A stretch of 5,887 nt of DNA from RGIG2206 sp045648425 (lineage in GTDB: Bacteria > Bacillota > Clostridia > Oscillospirales > Acutalibacteraceae): contig JAZRNV010000110.1 of NCBI GenBank assembly GCA_045648425.1, positions 1 through 5,887 of the forward strand, written 5' to 3'. The notes below the pieces were generated by a model. It did no database searches, had not been told where the DNA came from, and saw only the letters and a program-made list of their open reading frames with translations. Of the stretch, positions 1 to 5,351 are shown in pieces. Made by a program: the position numbers and the translations under genes. The number at the start of each line of letters is the position of its first letter. Positions within the stretch are counted from its first letter, which is position 1.

Positions 1-6
1 CACCTG

Positions 7-30
7 GGGACCCTACGGGGTCCCTTTTTT
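7..30 (+). terminator. Rho-independent terminator with UACG tetraloop
   Basis: A perfect 7-bp stem GGGACCC (7-13) / GGGTCCC (18-24) closes on the loop TACG, giving C(UACG)G, one of the exceptionally stable UNCG-class tetraloops. It is followed directly by six T residues (25-30). This is a textbook intrinsic terminator. It lies 29 bases before the first start codon here, and all genes after it are co-oriented, so it probably sits just after the upstream gene (by synteny the major capsid gene, not visible). It would act as a partial terminator that lowers expression of downstream genes relative to capsid. The structure is seen directly; the attenuating role is inference. Confidence 0.9.
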
Positions 31-42
31 CTAAATCTAAAG

Positions 43-50
43 AAAGGAGG
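43..50 (+). promoter_or_regulatory. Strong ribosome binding site for the 59-aa ORF
   Basis: AAAGGAGG lies 8 bases before the ATG at 59 and is close to a full match to the anti-Shine-Dalgarno sequence. It is the best support that the short ORF at 59-238 is a real gene. I see no convincing -35/-10 promoter between the terminator and this site. Confidence 0.8.
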
Positions 51-58
51 CCCGTCAA

Positions 59-238
59 ATGAAAATCTACACAATCAACGGCCGCAAGGTTTGGCTCGAC
101 AAGGCTCCCGCGGGAGTGACCGAGACAATCAAGGCCGAGGATGACAAGGAGATCGTCAAGGCTGAAAAGGCGGCGCCCGAGGCAAAAGCCAAAAAGGCAA
201 CGGCTAACAAGTCAAGAAAAGCAGGAGGCAATAAATGA
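59..238 (+). CDS. Small Lys/Ala-rich phage protein between capsid and connector genes
   Basis: This is a complete 59-residue ORF from ATG at 59 to TGA at 236-238. It begins MKIYTINGRKVWLD and ends in a strongly basic, low-complexity tail of Lys, Ala and Glu (about residues 25-59). A near-perfect AAAGGAGG site precedes it, and its stop overlaps the next start as ATGA, so it is almost certainly translated and coupled to the connector gene. Small proteins of this sort commonly sit between the major capsid gene and the first connector gene in siphophages of Gram-positive hosts; their function is generally unknown. The N-terminal half could form a small beta-rich fold and the tail is probably disordered. 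No signal peptide or membrane segment is seen. I do not assign a function. It might be a minor head protein or a DNA/RNA-contacting accessory, but nothing in the sequence decides this. Confidence 0.8.
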   Translation: MKIYTINGRKVWLDKAPAGVTETIKAEDDKEIVKAEKAAPEAKAKKATANKSRKAGGNK

Positions 239-903
239 GCGAATTTAATAATGAACTCTTGACCTCCTGGGGTTATATGGTCGACGCGACCGCGATCGGG
301 GACCTTATCACGCCCGCGGAATTTGTCGCCTTTACTGGCGGCAAGTTTAGCGCGAGCGATACGAGGATAACGGCAAACATCCCGAGCGCGTCGGCGTCAA
401 TCCGTAATTTTTGCGGTTGGCATATAAGCCCCTCGTTGACTTGCGGGATGATTTACCGTTTGGCCGATTTGCGCGATTCGTTCATCGGTCCCGATGTATT
501 GATACAGCTCCCCGCGACCTATGTCTCAAGAATCGACAAGGTCGTCGTCGACGCGGTCCTTGACCCCGACACGGGTGATTATGTCGGCGATGTTATGACC
601 GACTACGACCTCACGCCGAGCGGACTCTTGAGGATTTACGACATCGGCGCGAGAGATCGCAAGAGTCGTATATTTGTCAAGTATGTCGCGGGCCTCGACG
701 ATGCGAGCATCGCGGCCGTCAAAGAGCTCACGGCGAATTTAGTGACCCACGCGGTCGCTAATCCCTACGGGGTCAACAGCGAGGCCGCGGGCGGTGTTAG
801 CGTGTCATATAATTCGACCTGGGCGGGCCACGCGTCAGCGACGGGCCTCTCGAATGACACCCGCGAGGTCCTCGAGCCCTACAAGGTGAGGGGGGTGTAT
901 TAA
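235..903 (+). CDS. Head-tail connector (adaptor) protein, gp6/gp15-like
   Basis: This 222-residue protein is predicted to be the adaptor ring that docks below the portal and begins the head-tail neck, as HK97 gp6 and SPP1 gp15 do. The N-terminal part (about residues 26-60: ITPAEFVAFTGG, then a helix with SASASIRNFCGW) has the look of the helical start of this family. A middle beta-rich insert (about 85-150) follows, then a helix (158-175, IAAVKELTANLVTHAV), a GVSVSYNSTW strand (187-196) and a C-terminal L-x-x-YKVRGVY segment. It is about twice the length of HK97 gp6, as in many connector proteins of Gram-positive phages. The ATG at 235 overlaps the previous stop and has AGGAGG at 223-228, six bases upstream. 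Position in the gene order supports the call strongly. Homology is judged from pattern only. Confidence 0.8.
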   Translation: MSEFNNELLTSWGYMVDATAIGDLITPAEFVAFTGGKFSASDTRITANIPSASASIRNFCGWHISPSLTCGMIYRLADLRDSFIGPDVLIQLPATYVSRIDKVVVDAVLDPDTGDYVGDVMTDYDLTPSGLLRIYDIGARDRKSRIFVKYVAGLDDASIAAVKELTANLVTHAVANPYGVNSEAAGGVSVSYNSTWAGHASATGLSNDTREVLEPYKVRGVY

Positions 904-904
904 A

Positions 905-1246
905 ATGCTCCCGTCATTTTGCAATCAAGAGATTACTCGCATCAGACCAGGCACAACGACCGCGAGGGGGTCCGTGATTCCCGATTGGTCGGCCGAGGCG
1001 GTCGACACCCTCAAAATATCGGGGTGCTCCGTACAACCCGCGGCGACGAGCTTGACGCAAGACGGGCGAGTCCTGGGAATATCGGAGGGAATGACGGCAT
1101 ATTTGCCCGAGGGCTCCGATGTCAGACCAGGCGACCGCATCCTTTTTGACGGTCAAGTTTTCACGATCAACGGCGAGCCTAAAGCCTGGGCGGGTCCGTT
1201 TACCCGTTCAAACATTCAACTCAATTTGATTCGTTGGGAGGGGTGA
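905..1246 (+). CDS. Head closure / head-tail joining protein, SPP1 gp16-like
   Basis: This 113-residue protein is probably the head-closure (stopper) ring component between the adaptor and the tail. Its C-terminal two thirds read as a small beta barrel: SGCSVQP at 39-45, a loop with TQDGR, then TAYLPEGSDVRPGDRI (64-79), FDGQVFTINGEP (81-92), a W-x-GPF segment (95-99) and a final strand ending IRWEG. The alternation of short strands with D/G turns and the YLP...GDRI...DG...I-x-G pattern is typical of small head-tail joining proteins in this position. The start at 905 lies one base after the connector stop. The purine-rich stretch AAGGTGAGGGGGG (883-895) serves as the ribosome binding site. An alternative is another small neck protein; the class is likely, the exact family less so. 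Confidence 0.7.
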   Translation: MLPSFCNQEITRIRPGTTTARGSVIPDWSAEAVDTLKISGCSVQPAATSLTQDGRVLGISEGMTAYLPEGSDVRPGDRILFDGQVFTINGEPKAWAGPFTRSNIQLNLIRWEG

Positions 1247-1249
1247 CAA

Positions 1250-1513
1250 ATGTCCGATATTAGGCTCAAGTTTGACAGCGCGGGATTTCGGGCGCTCTTG
1301 TTATCTGACGGGGTCAAGGACCTCGTCACGGACAAGACGACGGAAATCGCACAAAGAGCGAACGCGAACGCGGGCGGCGACGGATTCGAGACCTCGGTCG
1401 AGGTCGGAGGTTACGGCGGCGGCCGTTGGGTCGGGTTTGTTCACTCTACCGACGCGGAGGCCTACAAGGCCGAGGCCGAGGACAAAGTTTTAACGAGGGC
1501 GGTGACACAATGA
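1250..1513 (+). CDS. HK97 gp10-like neck / minor structural protein
   Basis: This short 87-residue protein carries the outline of the HK97 gp10 family. An N-terminal helix (FRALLLSDGVKDLV, about 13-26) is followed by a second helix rich in Ala (TTEIAQRANANAG). Then comes a beta segment (FETSVEVGGYGGGRW, 46-60), a V-F-V-H-S-T strand, and a final helix, Ala/Glu/Lys-rich, ending LTRAVTQ. Proteins of this type act in the neck region between head closure and tail terminator; the precise role varies and is often unproven. It starts three bases after the previous stop. GGGAGGGGTGA (1236-1246) is the ribosome binding site and contains the upstream TGA. Its own stop overlaps the next start as ATGA. 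It is shorter than HK97 gp10 itself but of a usual length for Gram-positive phages. Confidence 0.7.
   Translation: MSDIRLKFDSAGFRALLLSDGVKDLVTDKTTEIAQRANANAGGDGFETSVEVGGYGGGRWVGFVHSTDAEAYKAEAEDKVLTRAVTQ
1495..1505 (+). promoter_or_regulatory. Ribosome binding site fixing the tail terminator start
   Basis: GAGGGCGGTGA lies 4-14 bases before the ATG at 1510. It supports that start over an in-frame upstream ATG at 1426, which would bury 84 bases inside the gp10-like gene. Confidence 0.6.
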
Positions 1514-1911
1514 GCACAATCGACATTTTGAAACCGACGGACATCGAGAACGAGATCAGACTCGCGCTAATGGACTACCTAACCGCGTATGTGAGACCGC
1601 TCCCGAAAGGGTTTATAACTCCGTCGGTCCTTATCACGGCAACGGGCGGCAATAGCGCCGACACGATTGACGCGTTTGTCGTCGTGCTTGATGCAAGAGC
1701 CGAAACCGACGAGGCGGCGGTTGATTTGATTAACACCGCGGTCGGTTTGCTCGAGGCCCAGGCGGCCCGACAATTCGGCGCGCTCCGCTCCGTAAACATC
1801 AACAGCCTCGCGAGGTGGGGGAATGACCCCGCAAGGCCCGACCTCAAGTTATGCACCGCGACCCTAATCGTGCGGGCTCACCGTGAGGCCGTAACAATTC
1901 CCACAATCTAA
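1510..1911 (+). CDS. Tail terminator (tail completion) protein
   Basis: At 133 residues this is predicted to be the tail terminator, the ring that stops tube polymerisation and joins the finished tail to the head (lambda gpU / SPP1 gp17 role). The sequence reads as a mixed alpha/beta domain: helix DIENEIRLALMDYLTAYV (11-28), strand PSVLITATGG (38-47), strand DAFVVVLDARA (54-64), helix EAAVDLINTAVGLLEAQ (68-84), then two strands around VNINSLARW (95-103) and LCTATLIVRAH (114-124). P-S-V-L-I followed by a D-x-F-V-V-x-L-D strand is a common terminator pattern. Chosen start: ATG 1510, overlapping the previous TGA (ATGA). A longer in-frame version from 1426 adds a Gly/Arg-rich segment that is only the shadow of the upstream gene, so it is not used. 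Position directly before the major tail gene supports the role. Confidence 0.75.
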   Translation: MSTIDILKPTDIENEIRLALMDYLTAYVRPLPKGFITPSVLITATGGNSADTIDAFVVVLDARAETDEAAVDLINTAVGLLEAQAARQFGALRSVNINSLARWGNDPARPDLKLCTATLIVRAHREAVTIPTI

Positions 1912-1923
1912 AATCTTAATTAT

Positions 1924-1929
1924 GGAGGT
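1924..1929 (+). promoter_or_regulatory. Ribosome binding site of the major tail gene
   Basis: GGAGGT is nine bases before the ATG at 1939, within a 27-base A/T-rich gap. This is one of only two real gaps in the operon, so the most highly needed tail protein initiates independently rather than by overlap coupling. No promoter or terminator is evident in the gap. Confidence 0.7.
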
Positions 1930-1938
1930 AATACTCTT

Positions 1939-2490
1939 ATGGCAAGTAACAAGGTAAACCTCGGAATCGGCGCGGTGACGGGTATGTTTTACACCGCACC
2001 CGCGGGGACAGCGCTCCCCGCTTATCCTGGCGAGACTCTCGCGGCTGACTGGGTCGAGTGCGGCGCGGTTAGCGATGCGGGCCTCACCTGGGCGACGGGT
2101 AAGGACTCCGACCCGCTCCGTGATTGGTCAAAGACCGTGCGCCGCCTTATGTCGGGCGACGAGGGCGGCACCGTAACGGCTCCGCTCCTCTACACCGAGG
2201 AGGAGACCCTCAAGACGATTTTTGGCGCGGACAATGTAACGATCACCGCCGCCGATGCTACCCACGGCAAGATAACAAGCGTGACCGTGGCGCCTGGCGT
2301 GAGCGCTCCGTCAATGGCTTTCTTATTCCTTATGAAAGACGGAGACGATTTGCTCTATCTCGGCACCGAGGAGGGAATCGTTCGCGATGTCTCCGATGTC
2401 TCAATGAGCCCGACCGAGGCGATCGTTTGGGAGTGCACAATCGAGGCCGCATCCTGGACATTCGCAAAGAATGACGGACAGCCCGCTTAA
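1939..2490 (+). CDS. Major tail (tube) protein
   Basis: This 183-residue protein is predicted to form the hexameric rings of the tail tube. Early features typical of tube proteins of Gram-positive and actinobacterial phages are seen: a short N-terminal region leading to G-x-V-x-G-M-F-Y-T-A-P (11-21), then DWVECGAVSDAGLTW (37-51), matching the usual W-x-x-x-G-x-V-s-x-d-G-l-t turn. TVTAPLLYTEEETLKTIFG (78-96) is the expected strand plus helix linking the beta sandwich. The rest alternates strands (KITSVTVAPG, MAFLFLMKDGDDLLYLG, IVWECTIEAASWTF) with acidic turns, and the tail end is short (AKNDGQPA). There is no C-terminal Ig-like decoration domain, so this is a minimal tube protein. It has its own ribosome binding site and lies directly before the gpG/gpGT frameshift pair, the standard order. 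Family assignment is by pattern and synteny. Confidence 0.85.
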   Translation: MASNKVNLGIGAVTGMFYTAPAGTALPAYPGETLAADWVECGAVSDAGLTWATGKDSDPLRDWSKTVRRLMSGDEGGTVTAPLLYTEEETLKTIFGADNVTITAADATHGKITSVTVAPGVSAPSMAFLFLMKDGDDLLYLGTEEGIVRDVSDVSMSPTEAIVWECTIEAASWTFAKNDGQPA

Positions 2491-2496
2491 TTATTC

Positions 2497-2502
2497 GGAG
2501 GA
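2497..2502 (+). promoter_or_regulatory. Ribosome binding site of gpG
   Basis: GGAGGA lies eight bases before the ATG at 2511, in the 20-base gap after the major tail gene. Confidence 0.6.
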
Positions 2503-2510
2503 TTAAAACG

Positions 2511-2810
2511 ATGCCAACATTAGATTTAAACAAGAGGAGAGCCGAGCGCCCGAGAGTGGAGCCGCTCGAGCTCAAGATCGGGGAAAAGGTTTTTTACATT
2601 CCCCTCGGCCAGGACATAAAATATTATGAACTCGCCGAACTCCAGGACAGCGAAAAACAGCGCGCCTTTTTTGCGCGTTATATTGACGCCGAGACAATGG
2701 AGGCCCTCACCGTCGCCGACATCACCGACATTATGAGCGCGTGGTCGGAGGCAACGACAAAAGGAACGGGGGCAAGCCTGGGGGAATCATCGGCCTCGCG
2801 AGATTCATAA
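2511..2810 (+). CDS. Tail assembly chaperone, short form (gpG-like)
   Basis: This is the zero-frame product, 99 residues, ending at TAA 2808-2810. Such chaperones bind the tape measure protein and promote tube assembly but are absent from the mature virion. Visible are a basic start (NKRRAERPRVEP), a beta hairpin LELKIGEKVFYIPLG (19-33), and helices IKYYELAELQDSEKQRAFFARYI (36-58) and TVADITDIMSAWSEATT (67-83). A low-complexity Gly/Ser end (84-99) is the part translated across the frameshift region. The size, helical content, position between tube and tape measure genes, and the long -1-frame overlap with no separate start for the downstream ORF all match the lambda G / GT arrangement that is conserved in long-tailed phages. 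The zero-frame stop lies inside the loop of the predicted frameshift hairpin. Confidence 0.85.
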   Translation: MPTLDLNKRRAERPRVEPLELKIGEKVFYIPLGQDIKYYELAELQDSEKQRAFFARYIDAETMEALTVADITDIMSAWSEATTKGTGASLGESSASRDS

Positions 2811-3178
2811 AAGATCACGACGAGGCTCTCGAGTATGACCTAATCACTCGAACGCCTTACAGTTTAGAGGACCTGGGGGGCGCCCTTTCTTGGGGCGCTC
2901 TCCGTTCTTTTATTTATCACCTGGGGACCGATAGCGCTCTTGCGCGGGACCTCGGCAAGGCGACGGGGTGGGAGTCTACTCTCAAAACAAACGCGATTCT
3001 CGCGGATATATACGATTTATTGCAAGTTATAAATAATAATTTGTGTCATTCAAGAAAGAAAATTAGACCCTATCCGAGACCTGGAAAGGGTGACAATAAC
3101 AAGCGCCTCGGAAAGGGAGCGATCACTCTCGACGCGATGCGCGAATTTATAAGGGGGCGAACAAGTGGCAAGCGGTGA
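2511..3178 (+). CDS. Tail assembly chaperone fusion made by -1 frameshift (gpGT-like)
   Basis: The -1 frame is open from 2687 to the TGA at 3176-3178 and continues the chaperone. A shift on GGG 2781-2783 back to 2780-2782 would join residues 1-91 of gpG to 131 residues of the T part, giving a 222-residue fusion. The T part starts GIIGLARFIKDHDEALEYDL, a pattern familiar from T domains of Gram-positive and actinobacterial phages (short helix, then DH-x-EALEYDL). It continues with LSWGALRSFIYHLGTDSALARDL, a helix ending NAILADIYDLLQVINN, and a C-terminal PYPRPGK motif followed by a basic helix. The only possible independent start, GTG 2741, has no good ribosome binding site and lies inside the gpG reading frame, so frameshifting is the better explanation. 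The end overlaps the tape measure start by 14 bases. The DNA at 3003-3070 is clearly more A/T-rich than the rest. Confidence 0.85.
2780..2826 (+). promoter_or_regulatory. Programmed -1 ribosomal frameshift signal (slip site, spacer, hairpin)
   Basis: In zero frame the sequence reads CTG GGG GAA TCA, so the heptamer G GGG GAA (2780-2786) allows the P-site glycine tRNA to re-pair perfectly with GGG after slipping back one base. The A-site pairing (GAA to GGA) is imperfect, so this is a near-canonical site. Six bases later a hairpin begins: GCCTCG (2793-2798) with CGAGGC (2821-2826). It extends inward through 2799-2800/2818-2819 (bulged A2820), an A-A mismatch, 2802-2804/2814-2816 and a T-G wobble, with a 7-base loop at 2806-2812. 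The spacer length is what such signals need. Weaker alternatives in the same phase are G GGG GCA (2768-2774) and A AAA GGA (2759-2765). Confidence 0.7.
3153..3157 (+). promoter_or_regulatory. G-rich ribosome binding site for the GTG start of the tape measure gene
   Basis: AAGGGGG (3151-3157) ends seven bases before the GTG at 3165. No ATG lies before the conserved N-terminal motif of the protein, so this GTG is the only sensible start. The same AAGGGGG pattern (5331-5337) precedes the following gene. Confidence 0.6.
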
Positions 3179-5351
3179 CAGAATCAATGTAGGTAATGCC
3201 TATGTGACAATTATCCCGAGCCTTGAGGGTGCTCAACAGTCAATCAGCGAACAGCTCGGCGCCTCGGCGGGAGCGGCCGCGAAATCGGTCGGCGAACAGT
3301 CGGGCCAGGATTTCGGCAACGCGTTAGCGACGGGAATCAAGGCGACGGCGGCGGTCGTAGCGGCGGCAACGGCGGCGGTCGCGGGCGCGGCGATAGCAAC
3401 GGGCAAGGCTTTCATCCAGGCGGCGAATGATGTCTCCGAGTGGGGAACTACCGTCGACAAGGAGAGCCAAAAAATGAATATGTCGGCCGAGGGTTATCAA
3501 ACCTGGGCCTTTATTCTTGAGCACGCGGGCGCCTCAATCGACGGAATGAAAAACGCTATGAAAAAGCTCACGATCGCGGCCGAGGAGGGCAACGACGCGT
3601 TTGACGCGCTCGGAATCTCCGAGGAACAGCTCGCGGCGATGTCTCCCGAGGAAACTTGGAGCGCCACGATCGAGGCCCTCCAAAATGTAGCGGATGAGGG
3701 CGAAAGGACCGCCCTCGCGAATGAGCTCCTCGGCAAGGGCGCGGTCGAACTCGCGCCGCTCTTTAATATGACAGCCGAGGAAACCGACGAACTCAAGACC
3801 CAGGTCAAGGAGCTCGGCGGTATTATGTCCGACGACGCGGTCAAGGCGGCGGCCGAATATCAAGACGAGTTACAAAATATGAATGTAGCGCTTGACGGCG
3901 TGAAAAATAATATGATGTCAAAATTTTTGCCTGGAATGTCTCAAGTTATGAAAGGCTTGTCAATGGTATTCTCGGGCAACGGCGGCATCGAGGAAATCAA
4001 GGCGGGCCTCGGCGAGATCACGGCGAAAATTGTCGAATTGAGCCCCGAATTTTTTGAGATAGCGAGCGCGATCGTGACCTCAATCCTTGAGGGATTCGGC
4101 GCGATGCTACCCGCCGCGAGTGCGGCGCTTTTTGGGTTTATCAATGACGCGCTTGTCACGGTCACGGGTTTAATCCCCTCCCTATTGCCCGTCATAACAT
4201 CGGGGCTGACGGCCTTGATGTCGACGGTCCTTGACTGTCTCCCGTTGATAACCTCGAGCCTTTTGACGCTCGTCACGGACCTCGTCACCTGGCTCGCAAG
4301 CGGGAACAATGTCAAGCTATTAGTCGACGGCATTGTCAAGCTCGTCGGCGCGGTCGTGAGTCAAATTGGTCTTGTTTTGCCCGTGCTATTGCCCGCAATC
4401 GTGAGCATAATCGGCGATGTGGCGAAATGTCTCACAACGCCCGACAATATCGCGATTTTGCTCAATGCGGTCCTTTTGGTGGTCGGCTCGGTCATTCAGA
4501 CCCTCGTCAATGTGGTCCCCGAGTTTATTGATTATTATGTCGGACTCGTCACAAATATCGCCGATGTAATAATCGGATTCGCGAATTGGGTCGAGCCTTA
4601 TGTCAGCCAGGGCCTCAATTATGTCCTCGGTTTGTTCAATTCTTGGGGCTCGAGCGTCAAGACATTTTTCTCGGGAATTGTCTCGACGATCACCTCGACT
4701 GTCTCGAATTGGGTCGGCAATATCAAGGCGACTATTGTCAATTTTACAATCGGCGTATATAACACCGTGACGGGTTGGATTTACAACCTACAAAACGGCT
4801 TTATAAACGGGTTTAATTCAATCACCTCTTGGGTCGGGAATATTCTCGGCTCAATCGGTCAGTTTGTCGGCGATGTCGTGAGCACGCTCTCGAGCTTGCC
4901 AGGTCAAATAGTCTCAATCGGGTCAGATATGGCCCAGGGCTTAATCAATGGCCTTGATGTCGATTGGGTCATTGACCAGGTCAAAAAGCTCGGCAAAAAG
5001 GCAATCAAGGCCCTCAAGGAAACGCTCGGCATCGCGAGCCCGTCGAAAGAGTTTGAAAAAATCGGCTATTGGTCGGCGCTCGGATTCGGCGGCGGGTGGT
5101 CTGACGAAATGGATATTATCGCCGACGATATGGTCGACGGTATGACAGACCTCACGGGGTCAATGTCGGCCGAGGTGACGGCATACGGCGCGGGCGGCGC
5201 GGCAACGATCGGAGACAATACGACATACAACGGCGGCGCGGTGACAATGAATATCTACGGCGCCGAGGGCCAGGATGTCAACGAGCTCGCGGATGTTATC
5301 GCGGAAAAGCTCGGAGATATGACAGCACGAAAGGGGGCCGTTTATGCCTAA
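3165..5351 (+). CDS. Tape measure protein
   Basis: This 728-residue tail-length ruler fills the tube lumen and is ejected with the DNA. The start is GTG 3165, giving MASGDRINVGNAYVTIIPSLEG, the well-known N-terminal motif of tape measure proteins in Gram-positive phages. In order: an Ala-rich hydrophobic segment (59-88); a helical phage-minor-tail/TMP-type domain with KMNMSAEGYQTWA (103-115) and acidic helices to about 290; a long block of strongly hydrophobic stretches (about 296-480) able to span or perturb a membrane; and an aromatic-repeat region (490-570) with Trp at 494, 516 and 538, Phe at 527, and WVGNI at both 516-520 and 556-560. Then come a basic helix (VKKLGKKAIKALKETLG, 606-622), the conserved SPSKEFEKIG motif (625-634) and a Gly-rich C terminus. 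Only two Cys are present (358, 422). No lysozyme, peptidase or lytic transglycosylase domain is visible. By the usual rule of about 0.15 nm per residue the tail would be near 110 nm (inference). Confidence 0.95.
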   Translation: MASGDRINVGNAYVTIIPSLEGAQQSISEQLGASAGAAAKSVGEQSGQDFGNALATGIKATAAVVAAATAAVAGAAIATGKAFIQAANDVSEWGTTVDKESQKMNMSAEGYQTWAFILEHAGASIDGMKNAMKKLTIAAEEGNDAFDALGISEEQLAAMSPEETWSATIEALQNVADEGERTALANELLGKGAVELAPLFNMTAEETDELKTQVKELGGIMSDDAVKAAAEYQDELQNMNVALDGVKNNMMSKFLPGMSQVMKGLSMVFSGNGGIEEIKAGLGEITAKIVELSPEFFEIASAIVTSILEGFGAMLPAASAALFGFINDALVTVTGLIPSLLPVITSGLTALMSTVLDCLPLITSSLLTLVTDLVTWLASGNNVKLLVDGIVKLVGAVVSQIGLVLPVLLPAIVSIIGDVAKCLTTPDNIAILLNAVLLVVGSVIQTLVNVVPEFIDYYVGLVTNIADVIIGFANWVEPYVSQGLNYVLGLFNSWGSSVKTFFSGIVSTITSTVSNWVGNIKATIVNFTIGVYNTVTGWIYNLQNGFINGFNSITSWVGNILGSIGQFVGDVVSTLSSLPGQIVSIGSDMAQGLINGLDVDWVIDQVKKLGKKAIKALKETLGIASPSKEFEKIGYWSALGFGGGWSDEMDIIADDMVDGMTDLTGSMSAEVTAYGAGGAATIGDNTTYNGGAVTMNIYGAEGQDVNELADVIAEKLGDMTARKGAVYA
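4644..4875 (+). repeat. Aromatic 11/22-residue periodicity in the tape measure protein
   Basis: Trp residues at 494, 516 and 538 are exactly 22 apart, with Phe527 halfway between the last two. WVGNI occurs at 516-520 and again at 556-560. Regular Trp/Phe spacing of 11 residues is a known property of tape measure proteins. The DNA copies are diverged (TTGGGTCGGCAAT versus TTGGGTCGGGAAT), so this is an old protein-level repeat, not a recent duplication. Confidence 0.6.

Noticed and set aside
914..1156. Opposite-strand and off-frame ORFs inside the head-closure gene (also 1575-1856, 3233-3863, 3941-4339, 5160-5423, 5470-5721 on the - strand)
   Set aside because: They lie wholly or mainly inside well-supported + strand genes, have Arg/Ser/Ala-rich compositions typical of GC-rich shadow frames, and show no recognisable domains.
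1426..1509. N-terminal extension of the tail terminator starting at ATG 1426
   Set aside because: It overlaps the gp10-like gene by 84 bases and adds a Gly/Arg-rich shadow sequence. ATG 1510 overlaps the upstream stop (ATGA) and has a suitable ribosome binding site.
2490..2511. Possible terminator or promoter after the major tail gene
   Set aside because: The 20-base gap holds only a ribosome binding site; there is no inverted repeat with a T run and no promoter-like boxes.
2918..2929. CACCTGGGGACC at 2918-2929 is identical to positions 1-12
   Set aside because: A single 12-base match is about what chance gives in a window of this size and composition. One copy is in coding sequence and the other in the terminator, with no further similarity.
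2741..3178. Independent gene starting at GTG 2741
   Set aside because: No good Shine-Dalgarno site precedes it, and it lies in the -1 frame inside gpG in exactly the arrangement of a frameshift-made G/GT pair. The first 14 residues would be low-complexity slip-region sequence.
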